A stretch of DNA of 62,088 bases, from the NCBI GenBank assembly GCA_021845805.1, contig JAJZVD010000013.1, forward strand, positions 1-62,088, in the 5' to 3' direction. The stretch's first letter is position 1. Each line of letters begins with the position of its first letter. Positions 56,805 through 62,088 of this stretch are shown here, in pieces. Made by a program: the position numbers and the translations under genes. The notes beneath the pieces were generated by a model, which was not told the DNA's origin, searched no databases, and saw nothing but the letters and a program-made list of their open reading frames with translations. The stretch comes from Pseudomonadota bacterium. GTDB taxonomy: Bacteria; Pseudomonadota; Alphaproteobacteria; Rhodobacterales; Rhodobacteraceae.

Positions 56805-58964
56805 TCAGCCCTCGTCGTAATACTTCGACTTGTAGGCATCGTAGCCATACTGGCCGCCGTAGCCGTAGCGCTTCATCTGCTTGCTGTCGACCTGGTTCAG
56901 CACAAGGCCGTCGACCTCGAGGCCGACCGAAGAGAACATTTCGAGCCCCTGGCGCAACTGGGTGCGGGTGGTGTCATCCCATTTCACGGTATAGATGATC
57001 GCATCGGCATGTCGCGCGATCACGCGGGCATCCGGCACCGCCAGCACCGGCGGCGTGTCGATCAGCACGAAGTCGTAATGTTCGCGCAGCGTCGCGATAA
57101 GCCCCGCGAACTTTTCCGAGGCGAAGATATCCGCCGCGTTCACGTTGGCCTTGGCCGCAACCAGAAGATCGACGCCCAGCGCGGGTTGCCGCAGGTCGTG
57201 CCGGGTGATCTCTGTCGGATCGTTCATCGCCGACAGCAGCGTCACCGAATGCTTGGTTTCGAAATACTCGGCAAAGACGCGCCGCCGCAGGTCGCCCTCG
57301 ATCAGGATGACCCTCTTGCCCAGGCTGGCCATGTTCAGCGCCAGCGCAAGTGTCTGCGTCGTCTTGCCCTCGCCCGGCAGCGACGAGGTGATCATGATGA
57401 CCTTTGGCGGGTTGTCGATGTCGGACAGAAGGATCGAGGTCCGCAGGTTGCGGATCGATTCCGCCACCACCGATGTCGGCTTCTCGCGCAGGAAGCCCAG
57501 CGCGTCCTTGCGCGACCGGCTGGGGATCATCGGGATCGTCCCCAGCACGCGCAGGCCCGTTGCTGCGCGCAGTTCGTCGGCGGTGCGGTAGCTGGCGAAT
57601 TGCAGTTCGCGCAGCAGCACGAAGCCCGACCCGATCATGAGGCCAAGGAAGGCCGAGATCACCAGGATCAGCCCGACTTTCGGCGACACCGCCGGGCGCG
57701 GCACACCCGACGAAAGCTGGTTGCTGTCGGGGATCGCAAGGCCAAGCTGAACGTCGGTCTGCTTCAACTGGGCCAGGAACGAATCATAGATCGCCTGCGT
57801 CGAATCGACCTCGCGCTGCAGTTCCTGCTGGGTGATCAGATCCTTGGACTGCGTGTCGATCTGGTCGGACTGCACCTTTTCCGACGCCTCCAGCGCCGCG
57901 ACCTGCTCATCCGAGCGCTGGAGGTTGACGGCGATCCGGGCGATCACCGCCTGCACACCCGTCAGGAAATCCTGCTGCGAGATCGCGCCGGATTTCAGCT
58001 TGTCCAGCAGGACGCTGACCCCCGGGTCGTCGCCAAAGCCCGCGAAGGCCTCGGGCGTGCCCTGCGCAAGCGCGGCCTTCAGGTCGGCCTGGCGCTTGGT
58101 CATGCCGTCGCGGTCGGCGCGCAGCCGCGCAAGACGGTCGCGCAGATCCTTCAGTTGCACCTGAAGCCCCGTCAGCGCATCGGCGCTGACAAGCTGGGTG
58201 TTGTGGTTGAAATCGCTGAGCTTGTTTTCGGCCTGCTGAAGCTGCTTTTGCAGGTCGGCCGTGCGCACCGTCAGGAACTGGCTGGCCTCTTTCGTGGCCT
58301 GCAGCTTCTCCTGCTTCTGGTCATCGATGTAAAGCGCGGCGATCGTGTTCGAAATCAGCGCGGCCTTGTTGGGATTGACCGATGACACCGTGATGTCAAA
58401 GGCCATGGTGTTCGGTTCGTTGGCGACCGACACCTGCTGCAAGAGCTGGTCGATCGTGGCGCTTTTCACCGCGGCGGTGGTCAGCGGCGAGTCGGGCGGC
58501 AGCCCCAGCATCGCCTTTACCCGGTCCTTGACCTGCCTGGGGTAGCTTGTCGGCCGCAGGCGGTCGTTGAATTCGGGATCGCTGACCAGATCAAGCTTGT
58601 CGACCACGCGTTCCATCAGGTTGCGCGATTGCAGGATCGTGGTCTCGGTGTTGATGGTCGAACTGTCGGTCCCCAGCGCCGACAAGACGCTGCTGATGCT
58701 GCTGACCACCTGGTTCTGTTGCGTGCTCAGCGCGACGACGGCGGTCGACTGATACATCGGCGTCGCGATCAGGAAGCTGTAGACCGCGCCCAGAACAATC
58801 AGCACCAGCGCGGTCAGCGAAATCGGCAGCTTGCCGCGCCACAGGACACGGAACAGCGCCATCAGATCGATCTCGTCCGAAGCATCCTGGGCCGGGATCA
58901 CGGCCTGTCCCTGCTGCGGCAGACGGGGCATGTGGTTCATGCGGGCATGTTCCTTTTCAATCAT
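56805..58964 (-). CDS. Polysaccharide biosynthesis tyrosine autokinase (Wzc/ExoP-like)
   Basis: A 719-residue inner-membrane bacterial tyrosine kinase. A Wzz domain starts near residue 30 (LFRVLWRGKLPISLTALVLI is the first membrane segment) and a long coiled-coil periplasmic part fills 200-430. A second segment follows (VGLILVISAFLGLMIGSGFV), then the cytoplasmic kinase: Walker A PGEGKTT near 530, Walker A' LIEGDLRRR near 551, and Walker B FVLIDTPP near 633. The C-terminal 21 residues hold seven tyrosines (700, 702, 706, 708, 711, 715, 716), the autophosphorylation cluster. It controls polymer length and export with the Wza-like protein, the gene before it. ATG 58964 was chosen; ATG 58940 is possible. 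Confidence 0.93.
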   Translation of the reverse strand: MIEKEHARMNHMPRLPQQGQAVIPAQDASDEIDLMALFRVLWRGKLPISLTALVLIVLGAVYSFLIATPMYQSTAVVALSTQQNQVVSSISSVLSALGTDSSTINTETTILQSRNLMERVVDKLDLVSDPEFNDRLRPTSYPRQVKDRVKAMLGLPPDSPLTTAAVKSATIDQLLQQVSVANEPNTMAFDITVSSVNPNKAALISNTIAALYIDDQKQEKLQATKEASQFLTVRTADLQKQLQQAENKLSDFNHNTQLVSADALTGLQVQLKDLRDRLARLRADRDGMTKRQADLKAALAQGTPEAFAGFGDDPGVSVLLDKLKSGAISQQDFLTGVQAVIARIAVNLQRSDEQVAALEASEKVQSDQIDTQSKDLITQQELQREVDSTQAIYDSFLAQLKQTDVQLGLAIPDSNQLSSGVPRPAVSPKVGLILVISAFLGLMIGSGFVLLRELQFASYRTADELRAATGLRVLGTIPMIPSRSRKDALGFLREKPTSVVAESIRNLRTSILLSDIDNPPKVIMITSSLPGEGKTTQTLALALNMASLGKRVILIEGDLRRRVFAEYFETKHSVTLLSAMNDPTEITRHDLRQPALGVDLLVAAKANVNAADIFASEKFAGLIATLREHYDFVLIDTPPVLAVPDARVIARHADAIIYTVKWDDTTRTQLRQGLEMFSSVGLEVDGLVLNQVDSKQMKRYGYGGQYGYDAYKSKYYDEG

Positions 58965-59197
58965 ACTCTCGTCCCCGCCCGCGCCCCGGCGGGCCAGCCA
59001 CGCGCAGGGATCGTGGCTGGCCAGGGCCGCAGGCACGGCAGGCGGCCGCGGGCCGCACTGCAACAGCACCGCGCCACGGGCGCCGATCGAAAACACCGCC
59101 CGGGCGGGCCATAGTCCAACTCTGCCTCAAAAGATAGCATTCATGCCCCGCTCTGCAGAAACCTGCCGCGGCACCTTCACCGCGGCAGGGGCCAAGG

Positions 59198-60556
59198 TCA
59201 GAGTTTGTTCACCGACGCCGTGACCAGCGATGGGCCAAGCTGCGACAGGACGCGGTTCCATCTGGTGATCGGCTGCTGTGCGATGAACACGATATCGTTC
59301 GGCCGCATCTGGAACTGCGTCGCCATGATCATGTTCGCGGCGTTGCGCCCGTCCAGCTGATAGGCGGTGATCCCGGTCATCCCGCCCTTCGCCATGTCGG
59401 CGCGCAGGACGTAGATCTGTCGCGGGTTGCCCGTGACGTTCGAGAACCCGCCCTGCGAATAGAGCGCGTCTGCCAGCGTGGCCACATTGCCGAACGGCAG
59501 ACCGAAGCGCGCGGGCTTGCTGACCTCGCCGGTCAGGTAGACGTAATCCTGCGCCTCTGCGCCCAGCGCCAGCCGGTCCTTGAAGTTCGACCGCGCCGCC
59601 GTCAGTTGCGCCTGCACCACGGTGGCCTGCGCGTTCAGCTCGGCCAGCGCCGCCTGCCGCTCTGCGGTCTTCGCGGTCATCAGCTGGATCTGTTCGGCGA
59701 AATAGGCCTGCGCCTTGTCCAGATCGTATTCGGTATCGACAAAGACACTGTCGCCCGCCACCAGCCGGATCCGCTTGTTGGTGGCCGTGGCGAACACATC
59801 TTTCAGCGGCACCTGATAGATCTTGCCGCCGCGATAGATCCGCACGATGGCGTATTTCTCGTCGGGCACCGTGACCCCGCCAACGGCGGCGATGGCCTGA
59901 TCGAGGTAAAGCGGGGTCAGCGTGATGGGCGTGACCCCCGGCTGGCGCACGGCGCCGCCCACCGACACCAGCTGCGAGTGGAACTCGGCCACCTCAAGGC
60001 TGAACGCCGGGGTCATCTGCTTGGCCACGATCGCCTGGAACAGCGCGTTTTCCGCCTCTTCCAGCGTCATCCCGGCCAGCTTCACCCGCCCGATGTCCGG
60101 GATCGCGATCGCCCCGTCATCCTGCACGGTGTAGCCCTGCCGCTTGCTTTGCGCGACCAGAAGGCCGGTCAGCGCCGTGACGGTATTCGCCGTGGCCGCA
60201 GTATCGGTGGTGGCAATCAGCACGACATCGCCCACACCGATCCGGTAGGGCGCATCGGGCGGCGGCGGCGGCAGGTCGGCGGTGACCTGGGCGGGCCGCG
60301 CCTCTGGCAGCATGGCCGGGGTGGGCAACGTGCCCCCGCCCGCAGGCAACGCGCCGCCGGGGCCGTTGTCGTAGAACGCCTTTGGCAGGGCACGCGGGAT
60401 GTAGGGCTGCGCATTGGCATCGGCGACAACGGCGGGGGCCATCGGCAACACGTGCACCTGCAGCCCGCCCGTGGCATCCTGCTGGACGCTGGGGCTGAGA
60501 TAGGCCGTGCCACATCCGCCAAGCAAGAGGACCAGCGCCGCGACCACATGTCTCAT
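59198..60556 (-). CDS. Polysaccharide export outer-membrane lipoprotein (Wza-like)
   Basis: A 452-residue outer-membrane export protein. The signal ends at the lipobox LGGC (Cys15). After a Pro/Ala-rich linker (residues 60-95) comes the Poly_export domain (PYRIGVGDVVLIATTDTA, AIAIPDIGRVKLAGMTLEEA), then SLBB-type domains (VSVGGAVRQPGVTPITLT, YVYLTGEVSKPARFGLPFGN), with a helical insert at about 290-325. It ends RWNRVLSQLGPSLVTASVNKL. It should form the outer-membrane channel coupled to the Wzc-like kinase, whose gene follows after 233 bases with no other gene between. It is divergent from the RTX/propeller gene. Confidence 0.92.
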   Translation of the reverse strand: MRHVVAALVLLLGGCGTAYLSPSVQQDATGGLQVHVLPMAPAVVADANAQPYIPRALPKAFYDNGPGGALPAGGGTLPTPAMLPEARPAQVTADLPPPPPDAPYRIGVGDVVLIATTDTAATANTVTALTGLLVAQSKRQGYTVQDDGAIAIPDIGRVKLAGMTLEEAENALFQAIVAKQMTPAFSLEVAEFHSQLVSVGGAVRQPGVTPITLTPLYLDQAIAAVGGVTVPDEKYAIVRIYRGGKIYQVPLKDVFATATNKRIRLVAGDSVFVDTEYDLDKAQAYFAEQIQLMTAKTAERQAALAELNAQATVVQAQLTAARSNFKDRLALGAEAQDYVYLTGEVSKPARFGLPFGNVATLADALYSQGGFSNVTGNPRQIYVLRADMAKGGMTGITAYQLDGRNAANMIMATQFQMRPNDIVFIAQQPITRWNRVLSQLGPSLVTASVNKL

Positions 60557-60844
60557 CTCAACCCCACACTCTTGCCCCACGCGCATAGATTGAGTTCCCA
60601 GAATCCTCCCCGAGGTACAAGGGGGTTTCTGGCCCGACCCCGGCAGAACCGGCCCGGCCTGTTGCGGATTGCCAACGCAGCCGACGGCCGCCCGATGCCC
60701 CGGCCGCGGGAACACCGGCGCCTTGCTAAGGGAATCTACGCAATTGCCGGGCACACTCTGGCAGTGCGCCACGGTGCGGCGGGTCGCGGCCCGCCTGTGC
60801 CAGGATGGTCGCGGGCGGGGCATGGTCTGTTCTTGGTGGCTGCA

Positions 60845-62088
60845 ATGGTGAACTTTCAGGCCGTTTCGACGCTGCCGGGCGATCCCGGCGGCTTTCTGAC
60901 GAACGTGACGGGAATGGCCACGGCCACCACCGGCAGCGGCGCGATGCTGTACCTTGCCACCGGGCGGGGCGGCGGGCTCAGCGCCTATGCGATCTCGGCC
61001 ACCGGTGCGCCCGGCCTGCGGGGAACGGCCCCCTATGCCTCGTCTTCGGGCACGCTGGCCTCCACCGCGCTGGTAACGGCGCTGTACAACGGCCAGCCGA
61101 CGCTGATCCCGATCGGGCCCTATGACACGGGCTGGACGGCCTATGGCCTGAAGGCCGACGGCACACTGACAGGGGGCCGCGCAGGGGTGCTGCAGGCCGC
61201 CGCCGCCCTGCTCCCCGCCAGTGCCGATCCGGTGGTTCTGACCATCGCCGACCGCTCGATCGTCTATACCGCGCAGGCGGGCCCGGCCCCGGCCGGATAC
61301 GACCTCGCACGATCCCCGCTTGGCCCGGTCGCGGTGGACACGGCCGGGGCACCGGGCGGCGGGGTGCTGACCGCGCTGGGCCTTGTCACGATTGGCGGCA
61401 GCGCGGTGCTGCTGGGCGGGCAAAGCGGCACCGACCGCGTGCTGTCCTACACGATAGACGCCACCGGCGGGCTCGGCCATGCCGCGACGCTCGGGGCGGA
61501 AACGGGCCTGCCCATCGCAGACCCCACGGCCATCGCCGCCGTCCGCGCGGGCGGGCAGGATTATGCGGTGGTCGCCGCGGCGGGGTCGTCCAGCCTGTCG
61601 GTCGTGGCGGTCGGGGCCGATGGCAGGCTGCGCGCGACCGATCAGGTGGTCGACGATCTCGCGACACGCGTCGCACGGGTCGACCAGCTTGTCAGCGTGA
61701 CCGCGGGCGGCACGGCCTTCGTGATCGCCGCGGGCGCCGATGACGGGGTCAGCCTCTTCGCGCTGACGCCGCGGGGGCGGCTGCTTCATCTGGCAAGCCT
61801 GGCCGACAGCACCACCATGACGCTTGCCCATGTCGCGGCGCTGGCGGCGCTGGCGCAGGGCTCCACGCTGAACATCTTCGCCGCCTCGGCCACCGAACCG
61901 GGGCTGACGGCGCTGTCGGTCGACCTCGCGCGCTTCGGCATCATCGTCGAAGGGGGGGCGGGCGGCACCGTCACCGGAACCGCGCGCGACGACATCCTTG
62001 TCGCGTTGAGCGGGGGTGACATGCTGTCGGGCGGGGCGGGGGCGGACCTCTTTGTCGTCGACCGGGCGGGGGCGGCGGCAGACGGCAG
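60845..62088 (+). CDS. Large extracellular propeller-like protein with RTX-type repeat, 3' end beyond window
   Basis: An open frame of at least 414 codons running off the right edge. The first ~370 residues are repetitive beta-strand-rich sequence with blades such as LYLATGRGGGLSAYAIS and AVVAAAGSSSLSVVAVGADG, suggesting a lactonase-like beta-propeller. Near the edge ILVALSGGDMLSGGAGADLF matches the glycine-aspartate nonapeptide repeat of RTX calcium-binding proteins, which usually precedes a type I secretion signal. There is no N-terminal signal peptide, consistent with type I secretion. An in-frame GTG at 60836 is an alternative start. It is divergent from the Wza-like gene. Perhaps a matrix or adhesion protein. 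Confidence 0.75.
   Translation, partial: MVNFQAVSTLPGDPGGFLTNVTGMATATTGSGAMLYLATGRGGGLSAYAISATGAPGLRGTAPYASSSGTLASTALVTALYNGQPTLIPIGPYDTGWTAYGLKADGTLTGGRAGVLQAAAALLPASADPVVLTIADRSIVYTAQAGPAPAGYDLARSPLGPVAVDTAGAPGGGVLTALGLVTIGGSAVLLGGQSGTDRVLSYTIDATGGLGHAATLGAETGLPIADPTAIAAVRAGGQDYAVVAAAGSSSLSVVAVGADGRLRATDQVVDDLATRVARVDQLVSVTAGGTAFVIAAGADDGVSLFALTPRGRLLHLASLADSTTMTLAHVAALAALAQGSTLNIFAASATEPGLTALSVDLARFGIIVEGGAGGTVTGTARDDILVALSGGDMLSGGAGADLFVVDRAGAAADG

Noticed and set aside
60557-61831. Minus-strand frame continuing upstream of the Wza-like gene
   Set aside because: The lipoprotein signal starts at ATG 60556; the extension is antisense to the propeller gene and has shadow composition.

Overview
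The window is high-GC DNA, gene-dense on both strands, with many 1-4 bp gene overlaps and several GTG starts. Family content points to an alphaproteobacterium of the Rhodobacteraceae: a DUF2794 gene, an IalB-family protein, a class 3 asparaginase, a FrcA-like single-domain sugar ABC ATPase, the serA/serC/serB layout and a YjbH-type exopolysaccharide locus. The genus cannot be fixed from sequence alone. I see no tRNA, rRNA, CRISPR array, transposase, prophage or plasmid function.

Layout. 1-4113: catabolic cluster (GMC oxidoreductase, DUF993 aldolase-like protein, LacI regulator, MOFRL glycerate kinase). 4224-5565: a dual-specificity-type phosphatase and a sialyltransferase-like GT29 protein. 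5671-8008: asd, a pair of REP-like repeats, and an LLM flavin monooxygenase. 8009-8262: a strongly structured intergenic element. 8263-13057: a second GMC oxidoreductase divergent from fadH, then a LysR regulator. 13098-16033: a coupled minus-strand operon (CinA-like, GNAT, AhpD-like, OmpA-like) next to map. 17340-17715: a candidate small RNA with a strong terminator. 17716-21313: a three-gene redox operon (DUF2271 protein, PepSY/flavodoxin-reductase fusion, ApbE). 21374-25241: serA and serC, with serB divergent. 25296-33292: asparaginase, IalB, rlmN, an ArnT-like transferase with a LOG-type protein, dapD, a small unknown protein and an AlkZ-like glycosylase. 33357-40775: a complete xylose operon (xylF-H-G-B-A) with a divergent ROK regulator. 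40772-43705: a Ca-binding CRTAC1 propeller and a di-heme peroxidase. 43895-49209: tamA-tamB. 49206-50060: a BrkB/YihY membrane protein. 50166-60556: an exopolysaccharide locus (YjbE/F/H, two glycosyltransferases, a metallophosphoesterase, a Wzc-like tyrosine kinase and a Wza-like export lipoprotein). 60845-end: the start of a propeller protein with an RTX-type calcium-binding repeat.

How the genes work together. Serine, lysine/threonine (asd, dapD) and xylose metabolism are conventional. The operon at 17716-21313 is the best candidate for an under-described system. Its exported small protein carries a covalent-FMN signature (D84-x-x-T-G-A-S90). The next gene joins a His-containing membrane domain to a flavodoxin plus FAD/NAD(P)H reductase, and the last is the FMN transferase ApbE. 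Together they suggest electron transfer from cytosolic NAD(P)H to a periplasmic flavoprotein. Oddly, this ApbE has no signal peptide, and an in-frame stop just upstream rules out a longer start. Other notable signals are the C-rich-loop hairpin RNA at 17466-17555, the nested inverted repeats at 8077-8194, the GT29/phosphatase pair, and an export locus with Wza, Wzc and Yjb parts but no polymerase, flippase or Wzb in view.
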